A DNA stretch of 9,157 nt from Gammaproteobacteria bacterium (lineage in GTDB: Bacteria > Pseudomonadota > Gammaproteobacteria > Pseudomonadales > Pseudohongiellaceae). Shown in pieces: positions 1-7,021 of this stretch. Where the stretch lies: assembly GCA_003514305.1 (NCBI GenBank), contig DORE01000200.1, positions 1 to 9,157 on the forward strand, in the 5' to 3' direction. The translations under genes were made by a program, and so were the position numbers. The notes below the pieces were generated by a model that was given only the letters and a program-made list of their open reading frames with translations, searched no databases and was not told the origin of the DNA. The first letter of the stretch is position 1. Every line of letters begins with the position of its first letter.

Positions 1-330
1 GATCAGGATTACGGGGCAGAGCATTCGGTTTTTGTGCCGTTTTTTGGCAATCTCGCCGCTACAATTACGGCGGGCAGTCGATTTGCTAAATTCAACGATT
101 CTCCCGTCATATTTTTCAGTCATTATCGTCGCCCCGACAACTCTGGATACGACATCTATTTCAGTGAAGTGCTGACCGACTACCCCAGCGGAAACGATGA
201 AGAAGACGGGAGGATCATAAATCGTCTCGTGGAAACAGCAATTCGTCGACAGCCCGACCAGTACCTCTGGTTACATAAGAGGTTCAAAACAACCCCGCCA
301 GGCAAAATAGGCAATCCATACTCAGCATGA
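1..330 (+). CDS. lpxL: Lipid A acyltransferase, LpxL/HtrB type (C-terminal part)
   Basis: Partial gene: the frame is open from base 1, so the N-terminus lies outside the window. It should not be started at the GTG at 34. The visible 109 residues begin DQDYGAEHSVFVPFFG, the conserved block of the LpxL/HtrB/LpxM lysophospholipid acyltransferase family. They continue with an Arg in the HYRRP stretch, the FPSG-like DYPSGN segment, and the family's closing signature QYLWLHKRFKTTPPG. The catalytic HX4D motif would lie upstream and is not visible. The family acts at the inner face of the inner membrane. It moves a secondary acyl chain from acyl-ACP onto Kdo2-lipid IVA, completing lipid A. The stop codon overlaps the start of the next gene by 4 nt (ATGA), so the two are probably translated together. 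LpxL cannot be firmly separated from the paralogous LpxM/LpxP on this fragment; the ending favours LpxL/HtrB. Confidence 0.85.
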   Translation, partial: DQDYGAEHSVFVPFFGNLAATITAGSRFAKFNDSPVIFFSHYRRPDNSGYDIYFSEVLTDYPSGNDEEDGRIINRLVETAIRRQPDQYLWLHKRFKTTPPGKIGNPYSA

Positions 331-1838
331 ACACGACCTGGCAACATTGGGATGTTCGCTATCTCGCGGTTTTCGCGAGCCTTCTGCTTTCCGGTTTTAG
401 TACACTTAACGCCTCGCTTCCAAACGACGATGCCTACACTTACTTGCGGGCGGCTGAGATTTTTCTTGATGATGGCGTAAGCGCGGCCATTTCACACTAT
501 ACATGGGCTGGCTATCCGATCTTGATTGGCGTAGCGAGTATGTCCGGATTGTCACTTCTTGAGGCGGCATACGCGCTTAATGCTGTTTTCTTTAGCGTGC
601 TGGTTTTTTCATACATCAGTATCGTCCAGCGGATAGATAAAGCACGACTCGTGGCCCAGTTAGGGGCGGCGACCGTGTTGGCTTATCCTGAGCTCAACGA
701 ATATCGAGACATGATCATCAGAGACATAGGTTACTGGTCTCTGAGCCTATTCGCCATTTGGCGGTTCATAATATTTAGCAACACACGGAAATTTTCTGAG
801 TTAGTGGCTTTTGTTTTTTCAATGATTGCAGCAGCTCTGTTCAGAGCCGAAGCGCTAGTTTACCTTTTAACGATACCCCTTGTTTTGCTACTAGACACCA
901 AATTTACAGCCTCGCAAAATCGATTAGACGTGTGGAAAGCGCTCGGGTTTTCAGCGACGCTATTAGGACTCGGATTTCTGATTGCGCTCATCGCAGGCAT
1001 AAATATCCCAGTTATGCTGATGAAGGTAGTCACCGTTTATAAGCCTTTTCTCACAGAATTTTTTGCGCCCAGCGAGGCCATCCTTGCAGCTCAGGCCAAA
1101 ACAATTTTTGGTGAGCTCGCACAACTTATCTCGCCCGACTACATTTATGCTGCTGTTTTGCTAAGTCTGCCTGCGGTCCTTTTCGCAACCTTGTTTTACA
1201 CCGTTGGCGGGCCCTATTTCTGGCTACTCTCTTTCGGGGCACTCAAAGGAATGCTGAGATGGAATGTTGAGAAGATCCGACCACTTATTATTGTGGCTCT
1301 AATAAATCTTTTAATCACACTCGGATTTCTGTATCTGACTAGATTCCTTACGGGCCGATACGCAATGATGCTCGGCATTATGGTTTCCATGATGGTGCCC
1401 ATATTATTGAAATATTTTTTGACTAGCCTTCGCGCGTCAAGGGGGACTCTAGCGGTACGCATCCTTTTCATCTTGTTTTTCTCATATTGTATGGTCGATG
1501 CCTATGTGAGCTTTGGAAGGTCCAAAGGCTGGCTGGTGGATTCCGCGATCTTTGCCAAAACGAGAACCTCTGAAGACGCTCTGATCCTGACAAACAATCA
1601 TACAATCGCGTATCTTTCAAAAAGAGTGCCTGAATACGATCAAGTTTTAAGAGAACTCCGTTTAAGCGATGTTTTGAGTATGCCACCTGGCGCTTTAGTT
1701 GTGCTTGAGATTATCCCGGAAACCCGACAGCTTGTGACCCAGGAAACGTTTCAAGCACAACTTAAGTTGCTTGCTACTTTTCCGGACAGCGCTGACCCGC
1801 GGGCTGCCATATATGAGCGAAAATCATTTCCAGACTAG
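327..1838 (+). CDS. Integral membrane glycosyltransferase, GT-C fold (GT39/ArnT-like)
   Basis: A 503-residue polytopic protein with roughly ten membrane segments up to about residue 395, then a soluble tail of about 110 residues, probably periplasmic. Several features fit GT-C transferases that use polyprenyl-phosphate sugars. An acidic pair, D34-D35, follows the first membrane segment within NDDAYTYLRAAEIF. EYRDMIIRD at about 125-133 supplies a second charged loop. RFLTGRYAMML at about 339-349 resembles the late RY motif of the family. The enzyme class transfers one sugar on the periplasmic side of the inner membrane to lipid A, core, glycan or protein; neither donor nor acceptor can be read here. 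The ATG overlaps the lpxL stop as ATGA. No good Shine-Dalgarno precedes it, so coupled translation is likely. By eye the gene is AT-richer than its neighbours. I recognise the fold type but not a named gene; a flippase or polymerase is less likely given the DD motif. Confidence 0.7.
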   Translation: MNTTWQHWDVRYLAVFASLLLSGFSTLNASLPNDDAYTYLRAAEIFLDDGVSAAISHYTWAGYPILIGVASMSGLSLLEAAYALNAVFFSVLVFSYISIVQRIDKARLVAQLGAATVLAYPELNEYRDMIIRDIGYWSLSLFAIWRFIIFSNTRKFSELVAFVFSMIAAALFRAEALVYLLTIPLVLLLDTKFTASQNRLDVWKALGFSATLLGLGFLIALIAGINIPVMLMKVVTVYKPFLTEFFAPSEAILAAQAKTIFGELAQLISPDYIYAAVLLSLPAVLFATLFYTVGGPYFWLLSFGALKGMLRWNVEKIRPLIIVALINLLITLGFLYLTRFLTGRYAMMLGIMVSMMVPILLKYFLTSLRASRGTLAVRILFILFFSYCMVDAYVSFGRSKGWLVDSAIFAKTRTSEDALILTNNHTIAYLSKRVPEYDQVLRELRLSDVLSMPPGALVVLEIIPETRQLVTQETFQAQLKLLATFPDSADPRAAIYERKSFPD

Positions 1839-1854
1839 ATTCCGTAATGTCGAT

Positions 1855-3603
1855 TCACCATTTCGGGGTCAGCTCTCTTTTAGTCACTAACACATTCTCC
1901 ATAATCATATAGTTCAGGTCCGTGCCTAGGAACATATCGAGGGCGTGCTCCGGGGTGCAAACTAAGGCCTCCCCTGGTCGACTTAAACTGGCGTTTAGTA
2001 GCACACCATGGCCGGTAAGACCATGAAAAGCACGTAGCAATCGATGGAAATCCGGGTTTGACTGCTTCCTGACGACCTGAACCCGCATTGTGCCATCGCG
2101 ATGAACGGTCACGGGATACTGCTCTTGCCAGTTTTGGCTGACGGGAGAGGAGAGACACATGAATTCGTCCTGAGACTGCTCTGGCAAAAGCTGCTGCGCA
2201 ATTGAATCGAGGATACTCGAAGAATACGGACGCCAGTGCTCCCGAAACTTAACTTGCTGGTTAATCGCATCAGTGATCCCCATCTGCAAAGGGTTTGCCA
2301 ATATACTTCGATTCCCCAGTGCACGGGCTCCAAATTCCATACGGCCCCGAAACCAGGCCACGATTTGCCCATTAGCGAGTAGCTCGGCTGCTGTTTCGTG
2401 GGTGTTTGGTAAGACTTCCCAGACCGCTTTATCACGGTGATTCATGCATGCATTGAGACAGTCGTCAGTGGAGAAAGAGGGCCCCAGATACAAATTCTGG
2501 AGAGGTTTGAGACTAACGCCTAGTTGAGTGGCGGCAAATGCTGCCGCGCCAATGGCAGTACCGGCGTCACCACAGGCAGGGTGAACCAGTAATTCCTTGA
2601 CCTGTGGATGTGAATTGAAGCGATGATTCAATTGGATATTCATCGCTCCGGTCCCGGCAAGAGCCAGGCGCCCAGTCTCTGCCAGGACATCACCTAAATA
2701 GAAATCAACAATTTGCAAGGCCAGGTCTTCATAAAGTTTTTGAATCGCCGAGGCATAGTGAACATAAGGGTCCTCCAGCAGATGACCTGCCCTTCTAGGG
2801 CCCAGCATTTTGACAAGTTTACGGCTGAAGTAATGCCCTCTGGATTTGGCCTTGTAACGACGCATCCCGATAGTAGTGATCAAACGTGTATCTACCGTCA
2901 GCTTTCCCCTTTCAAATCTGGCTAATGGGGACAAGTCGTATTTTTCAGAGTCTCCATAAGCTGCCAGACCCATGACTTTGAATTCACCATCTAAAGTTTC
3001 GAACCCTAAGTAGTCAGTCAGAGCCGCATAGAGCCCACACAATGAATCTGGGCTGTAGAACTGCTTAATCTTTACGATCTTACCCTTGTGCCCATAGCCC
3101 AGAAATATATTTGCGTATTCGCCTTTAGAGTCATTGCAAAAGATGGCAGTCTTTTCATCTCCCCCAGCAAGATGATAAACGCTACTGGCATGTGCCAACT
3201 GATGCTCTACTGGCACCAGCTTCGTAGTGAGGTTGGAAATATGCAGTTTTTCAACAAGCGCTCGCAAATCTTTGACGTGCCTTCGGTAGCGACGATTCCC
3301 GTTCAGCAGGCTGTCTATACTTCGATCAGGTGCATACCAGTGTCGGTAGGCGTAATGCCAGCGCGCCTTGCTGAACAGAGAAACCGGAGCATAAGGCGTC
3401 GCGATATGGGTAACGTCGGAGGCACGCAGTCCAGCGATTTGAAGACACTGCCTGGCTGCCAAAAAGGGCAATTCATTCTTTGCATGCCTTCTTCGAATCA
3501 ATCGCTCTTCCTCAACCGCTGCAACCACCTCTCCGTCTACGAAAATCGCCGCAGCAGGGTCATGCCCAATGGCCCCGGCCAGGCCAAGCGTCACGTTTCT
3601 CAT
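1855..3603 (-). CDS. wapO: LPS core O-carbamoyltransferase (NodU/CmcH/TobZ family, WapO-like)
   Basis: A 582-residue two-domain enzyme. The first domain is Kae1-like (about 1-350). It opens with LGLAGAIGHDPAAAIF, has candidate metal ligands H134 and H138 (EHQLAHASSVYH), D158 (CNDSKGEYAN) and D346 (CGDAG), and carries the family block LDGEFKVMGLAAYGD at 204-218. The YrdC-like C-terminal half has GRMEFGARALGNRSILANP at 420-438 and KFREHWRPYSSSILDS at 452-467. The family makes carbamoyl-adenylate from carbamoyl phosphate and ATP and passes the carbamoyl group to a sugar hydroxyl. The stretch PVSLFSKARWHYAYRHWYAPDRS closely recalls Pseudomonas WapO, which carbamoylates heptose II of the core. The symbol rests on that resemblance and on location. 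The frame is open for 63 more codons upstream, but family alignment, a GAGG 7 nt before the ATG and the ATGA overlap with waaG fix the start at 3603. Two motifs deviate from consensus: GTGAMN at 317-322 and LLNASLS at 535-541. It is the last gene of the operon. Confidence 0.85.
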   Translation of the reverse strand: MRNVTLGLAGAIGHDPAAAIFVDGEVVAAVEEERLIRRRHAKNELPFLAARQCLQIAGLRASDVTHIATPYAPVSLFSKARWHYAYRHWYAPDRSIDSLLNGNRRYRRHVKDLRALVEKLHISNLTTKLVPVEHQLAHASSVYHLAGGDEKTAIFCNDSKGEYANIFLGYGHKGKIVKIKQFYSPDSLCGLYAALTDYLGFETLDGEFKVMGLAAYGDSEKYDLSPLARFERGKLTVDTRLITTIGMRRYKAKSRGHYFSRKLVKMLGPRRAGHLLEDPYVHYASAIQKLYEDLALQIVDFYLGDVLAETGRLALAGTGAMNIQLNHRFNSHPQVKELLVHPACGDAGTAIGAAAFAATQLGVSLKPLQNLYLGPSFSTDDCLNACMNHRDKAVWEVLPNTHETAAELLANGQIVAWFRGRMEFGARALGNRSILANPLQMGITDAINQQVKFREHWRPYSSSILDSIAQQLLPEQSQDEFMCLSSPVSQNWQEQYPVTVHRDGTMRVQVVRKQSNPDFHRLLRAFHGLTGHGVLLNASLSRPGEALVCTPEHALDMFLGTDLNYMIMENVLVTKRELTPKW

Positions 3604-4742
3604 ACTCGAGCCTCGGACTTTCTGCTGTTGAATAGCACTTCGATGCAACGGGCCGCGACTGAGGGTAAAGAATAAAGCTCTGGCTGCTTGCCATAAATTA
3701 AACCATTTTGACTCCAAGGCGCGCTGTCGAGTTTGAGGAGCATCACTTCGAGCCTTGCGTTGAGCTCGTCCTGCCTGAAGGGGTCTGAACACACTTCGCC
3801 TGATTGCGCCCGTTCTACGTGAAAGGCGTAGCCGCAGCTTGCGGTCGTCAGGACGGGTAATCCGGACACAGTTGCCTCTAACAAAACATAGCCTGCGCTT
3901 TCCATATAAGCCGGATGCAGTAACAAGTCTGCTCCAACCAAAAAGCGCGGTATGTCATCTCGGCCCGGCAATATTTCGACCTGATTAGTGAGCCCAAGCT
4001 TTTTTGCGAGCCGACGATAAGGACCCGCCTTATCCTGCCCAATAAGCACGTAGCGGACACGATCTCGCAGTTCCTCTGGGAGTGCCGCGATGGCACGCAT
4101 GGCCCTGTCTACCCCTTTAATTTTGAAGCCCGACCCGACTTGGAGAATCAACAGCTGATTTTCAGTGACTTCGAGCTCTTCTCTCAATGCTGATCGATTC
4201 CGAGGATCTCGATGCTCAATTCTTCTGTCCTGATCAATCCCGGGCGGTATGTCGCGCAAACGTGGCGCACAGTCAGGGTAGTATTGGAGGTAATTCTTTC
4301 TCTGCAGTGGGGATAATACTAACGCTCTCGTAAGGCTCTCCCGACCAAAAACGGCTGCCTCGTAGCGTTGAAAATGCCTGTAGCGAGGGGTAAATGGGTA
4401 CAAAGGGCCGCGCTGAGTCGCGGCTTTATAGAGAAAACAATCATCAGCAGCAAAGTACATATCAAGGTGCGGCATCTTGTTGAACCCGATGACCAGATCA
4501 GGCTGTAAATCATCTATTCTTTTTGAAACCCAATCAGTGTAGCGGCGATACATCGACAATCGACTGAATGCTTTAACTGGCACCAGCTTGACATTAAAGG
4601 GAGCTGGCTTTGGACCTTGCCACCGAAGTGCGTAAACTTCTATTTCATAGCCGCGAGAAAGGCAAGCCTCCGCTATTCGGAAGAAATCCCGCTGCTGTCC
4701 GCCAAAGGGAAAGTAATGGTATATCAGAAAAAAGAGCCTCAT
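3600..4742 (-). CDS. waaG: LPS core glucosyltransferase I, GT4 family
   Basis: A 380-residue GT-B glycosyltransferase, close to the usual WaaG length of about 374. The N-terminal acceptor domain has the WaaG signature YFPFGGQQRDFFRIA at 10-24 and HLDMYFAADDCF at 92-103. The donor domain has GSGFKIKG at 203-210, with the nucleotide-sugar Lys residues, and the GT4 EX7E motif E281/E289 in YMESAGYVLLEA; E281 coincides in number with the donor-binding Glu of E. coli WaaG. WaaG sits on the cytoplasmic face of the inner membrane and adds the first outer-core hexose, usually glucose from UDP-glucose, to heptose II. In Pseudomonas-type cores the equivalent sugar is GalN, so the donor here is uncertain. 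The ATG overlaps the waaC stop by 4 nt, and no clear Shine-Dalgarno is visible, pointing to coupling. The gene's own stop overlaps the carbamoyltransferase start in the same way. Confidence 0.93.
   Translation of the reverse strand: MRLFFLIYHYFPFGGQQRDFFRIAEACLSRGYEIEVYALRWQGPKPAPFNVKLVPVKAFSRLSMYRRYTDWVSKRIDDLQPDLVIGFNKMPHLDMYFAADDCFLYKAATQRGPLYPFTPRYRHFQRYEAAVFGRESLTRALVLSPLQRKNYLQYYPDCAPRLRDIPPGIDQDRRIEHRDPRNRSALREELEVTENQLLILQVGSGFKIKGVDRAMRAIAALPEELRDRVRYVLIGQDKAGPYRRLAKKLGLTNQVEILPGRDDIPRFLVGADLLLHPAYMESAGYVLLEATVSGLPVLTTASCGYAFHVERAQSGEVCSDPFRQDELNARLEVMLLKLDSAPWSQNGLIYGKQPELYSLPSVAARCIEVLFNSRKSEARV
3611..3614 (-). promoter_or_regulatory. Shine-Dalgarno that sets the carbamoyltransferase start
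   Basis: GAGG on the minus strand, 7 nt before the ATG at 3603. It lies inside the end of waaG. Together with the ATGA overlap and the conserved N-terminus MRNVTLGLAG it supports starting here rather than 63 codons upstream at 3792. Confidence 0.5.
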
Positions 4743-5698
4743 GGCGGCTCGGGCATCCGCAACAATTTTTCAAATTGTGCCCAAACTGTTTCTGGCTGAT
4801 GAGAAGCCTTCATGTGAATCTGCTGATGGCCAAAGGTGCCACATAAACCAGGGTTTGTTGGGCCATACAAAGAGAGCGTCGGTTTTGAAAGGGCTGCCGC
4901 CAAATGCCCCAGGCCTGTGTCGACTGCGATCACACCTGCGGAGCGGTAAATCATGCGAGCAACACCTTTCAGCGGTAATTGCTCCAAGACAGTTATCCGA
5001 TCATTGCCAGCAGCAATTCGTTGCGCACGCTGCCTTTCTAGCTCGCTTCCCCACGGCAAAAGAACACTAAAGCCGTTTTCCGCGGCTATATGTGCCAGGT
5101 GTCTCCAGTAAGTTTCTGGCCAATGCTTAGTCGGCCAGGTTGTCGCGTGAAGAAAAACAAGCTGTTTATTATTAACACTGCTCTCGGCATCGACTAAAGA
5201 TGTATCTAGCCCATAATTTATTTCATCTCTGTCATAATCATGTTTCAGAGCTCTCGAAAAAAGCTGGCGAATTCGATCAACCGCGTGATCTTCCCAAGGC
5301 ACTGAATATCTTTTGTTATAAAATAGGGTCGCCAGCGGCTCGCGGATGGTGTGGTTACTCAACCCAATAGTGAGCCCACGCGACATCCAAGAGATTATTC
5401 CGCTTTTGATTAATCCCTGGGCGTCGATAACTAGATCATATCGCTCTGTTTGGAGCGTTTTTTTGAATGCACGCACCTCGCGTTTAAAAGCGGTACGCCA
5501 GAGGTTGCGCCGCCACCTACGAATAGCAACAGGAATGACCCGATCTACAGCGGGATGCCAGGACGGCACGTCAACGAAATTTTCTTCGACAACCCAATCG
5601 AAAGAGAGGCCCCGGTGGGCGCGATGGGCATCAGTCACTGCTGGCAGCGTGTGAATAATATCCCCGAGGGAAGAAACTTTGACAATAAGCACACGCAC
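4739..5698 (-). CDS. waaC: LPS heptosyltransferase I, GT9 family
   Basis: A 319-residue GT9 enzyme with the expected length and start MRVLIVKVSSLGDIIHTLPA, which carries the catalytic Asp at position 13. TWPTKHWPE at 187-195 holds the phosphate-contacting Lys (K191). VDTGLGHLAAAL at 259-270 and SLYGPTNPGLCG at 276-287 form the ADP-heptose site. WaaC transfers L-glycero-D-manno-heptose from ADP-heptose to the first Kdo of Kdo2-lipid A, at the cytoplasmic face of the inner membrane. The start codon is GTG; the N-terminus matches the family exactly, so no later start is sensible. A modest AAGG lies 10 nt before it. The gene begins 12 nt after the waaF stop and ends inside the waaG start (ATGA), a tight operon arrangement. 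Loss of this gene in other bacteria gives a deep-rough, heptose-less LPS. Confidence 0.95.
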   Translation of the reverse strand: MRVLIVKVSSLGDIIHTLPAVTDAHRAHRGLSFDWVVEENFVDVPSWHPAVDRVIPVAIRRWRRNLWRTAFKREVRAFKKTLQTERYDLVIDAQGLIKSGIISWMSRGLTIGLSNHTIREPLATLFYNKRYSVPWEDHAVDRIRQLFSRALKHDYDRDEINYGLDTSLVDAESSVNNKQLVFLHATTWPTKHWPETYWRHLAHIAAENGFSVLLPWGSELERQRAQRIAAGNDRITVLEQLPLKGVARMIYRSAGVIAVDTGLGHLAAALSKPTLSLYGPTNPGLCGTFGHQQIHMKASHQPETVWAQFEKLLRMPEPP

Positions 5699-5710
5699 CG
5701 CAATCCAGCC

Positions 5711-6796
5711 TTATAACATCCTTAATCTCGTTTCTGTTGCTTCCGTCGATACGTTCGCCGCTTCAAGCAGCTCCGCCGCAGCATCTATTGCAAGCTCAGG
5801 CCGCAATTCTTTTAAGCAGCGCAGGTGACCAAAGGGGCAAGTACGCTCGAAACACGGCCGGCATTCGACTTCTGTTGATAGTAATTTTACCCTGTCTGCT
5901 AAGGGTGGTGTAAAGTCGGGCGTAGTCGAACCGTAAATAACAATGACGGGCTTTTTGAGCGCCGCTGCAATGTGCATGAGGCCGGAATCATTACTGACAA
6001 CAGCCTCCGTCGCGGCCAGCAAGTCAATCGCTTGGCCCAGGCTAGTCCGGCCGGCCAGATTTCGGCATCTCGCCAGCAAAGATGGTTCAACGTCGGCAAG
6101 TATCGACTCAACCATTAATGCGTCTTTCGGTGAACCGAAGAACCAGACTTCCCGACCCTTATCCAGCAGATCATTCACCAGCTCAGCGTAATGTTCTGCT
6201 GGCCATTGTTTGGCCGGACCGAACTCGGCGCCTGGACAAATTCCTATGACCCGGCTTCTATTCTGTAGCCCGAATGCTCTAAGCGTTTCAGTTTGCCGCA
6301 AGGATTCAACCGTCAACCTAGGTTTGGGGCAGTCTATCGGTGGAGCAGCGTCAGGAGGATAAGCCAGCGCCACGAATCGCTGCACCATAAGAGGATATTT
6401 GCACTTGTCTAACTGACGAGTGTCAGTTAACAGCGGCCAGCGTAACTCACCCGACCAGCCCGTTCGTTGCGTAATGCCAGCATGAAATGGTATTAGCGCA
6501 GACTTAAATGAATTTGGCAAAACATAAGCGTGATCGAAACTCCGACTAACCAGCTCTTTCCCCAAACGCCATCGCTTTTTGAGGTTTAGCTCGCCGTGAG
6601 CAAGGTCCAGCGTAAGAGATTCATTTACCTCTGGCATACGCGCAAGCAGTGGCTGTGTGAACGGGGGGGCTATCACGGTTATCTCCGCGTTCTCATGCTG
6701 CTGGAACAATACCTTAAAAAGTGACTGCGCCATGATCATATCTCCGACCCAGGACGGCCCGATAACCAGGATCTTGTGACTTCTCACTGAGCTCAT
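5711..6796 (-). CDS. waaF: LPS heptosyltransferase II, GT9 family
   Basis: A 361-residue GT9 enzyme, the first clear gene of the LPS core operon. Diagnostic parts are KILVIGPSWVGDMIMAQSL at 8-25, with the catalytic-type Asp at 19; GICPGAEFGPAKQWP at 185-199; and SNDSGLMHIAAAL at 268-280, followed by YGSTTPDFTPPL. WaaF adds the second heptose from ADP-heptose to heptose I of the inner core, on the cytoplasmic side. Near the C-terminus are four cysteines (C312, C315, C320, C327), reminiscent of a cluster in Pseudomonas-type WaaF and possibly a metal site or disulfides. The ATG at 6796 lacks a good Shine-Dalgarno. A GTG three codons downstream is an alternative start, so the first three residues are uncertain. 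A terminator-like hairpin ends 14 nt upstream of the ATG. A phosphotransferase (waaP) or Kdo transferase (waaA), often near this operon, is not present in the window. Confidence 0.95.
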   Translation of the reverse strand: MSSVRSHKILVIGPSWVGDMIMAQSLFKVLFQQHENAEITVIAPPFTQPLLARMPEVNESLTLDLAHGELNLKKRWRLGKELVSRSFDHAYVLPNSFKSALIPFHAGITQRTGWSGELRWPLLTDTRQLDKCKYPLMVQRFVALAYPPDAAPPIDCPKPRLTVESLRQTETLRAFGLQNRSRVIGICPGAEFGPAKQWPAEHYAELVNDLLDKGREVWFFGSPKDALMVESILADVEPSLLARCRNLAGRTSLGQAIDLLAATEAVVSNDSGLMHIAAALKKPVIVIYGSTTPDFTPPLADRVKLLSTEVECRPCFERTCPFGHLRCLKELRPELAIDAAAELLEAANVSTEATETRLRML

Positions 6797-6810
6797 AGGT
6801 AGGCGACCAG

Positions 6811-6842
6811 AAAAGCCTGACCTAACTTTAGGTATGCAGGCT
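6811..6842 (-). terminator. Hairpin plus T-run directly before waaF (terminator or attenuator candidate)
   Basis: Reading the minus strand, AGCCTG (6842-6837), a 3-nt bulge CAT, and ACCTAA (6833-6828) pair with TTAGGT (6825-6820) and CAGGCT (6819-6814), around a tiny AG apex. The stem is 12 possible pairs, and the last one or two next to the apex must open to give a loop. TTT (6813-6811) follows directly, making a four-T run with the final stem base. Only 14 nt then separate it from the waaF ATG. It could end transcripts from the M48 operon, attenuate waaF, or control ribosome access. The T-run is short, so strength is doubtful. Confidence 0.4.
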
Positions 6843-6868
6843 CTATATTAGTATTATTCGTGACCCAA
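6842..6868 (-). promoter_or_regulatory. Weak candidate promoter for waaF
   Basis: On the minus strand TTGGGT (6868-6863) and TATAGA (6847-6842) are 15 bp apart, in the only AT-rich stretch of the 225-bp leader. TAATAT (6850-6845) overlaps as an alternative -10. The spacing is short and the -35 match is poor. If used, the transcript would begin at or within the hairpin described for 6811-6842. This is a guess from sequence only. Confidence 0.15.
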
Positions 6869-6970
6869 TAGTCCCGGTATGTTTTAGGACAGTTGTGGCA
6901 TGCCCTGCAGACCAGACGGTTTAGCTCGGTACTACTCGAGGAATAGCGCCGTAATGAGGGCCGTTTCAGC

Positions 6971-6997
6971 GCCTTGCCAAGGCCCTTAGCAGGCCTT
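6971..6997. repeat. Overlapping GC-rich inverted repeats downstream of the M48 gene
   Basis: AAGGCC (6979-6984) and GGCCTT (6992-6997) form a perfect 6-bp stem around a 7-nt loop. GCCTT (6971-6975) and AAGGC (6979-6983) form a second stem that excludes the first. No T-run follows on either strand, so this is not a standard intrinsic terminator. It lies 25-50 bp after the M48 stop and might stabilise the 3' end of that mRNA. Confidence 0.3.
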
Positions 6998-7021
6998 ATC
7001 GGCCATGATGCGGCAAAGCCA

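Noticed and set aside
3088..3675. 195-codon plus-strand open frame
   Set aside because: It lies antisense to the carbamoyltransferase N-terminus and the end of waaG. The translation shows no domain or motif and there is no ribosome site; the opposite strand is strongly family-like.
3604..3792. N-terminal extension of the carbamoyltransferase to 3792
   Set aside because: The extra 63 residues lie inside waaG, are Arg-rich and do not match the family, whose N-terminus fits the ATG at 3603.
6899..6915. CXXCH heme-binding motif (CRACH) in the waaF leader frame
   Set aside because: A single CXXCH in a frame with no start codon and no signal peptide is not evidence for a cytochrome.
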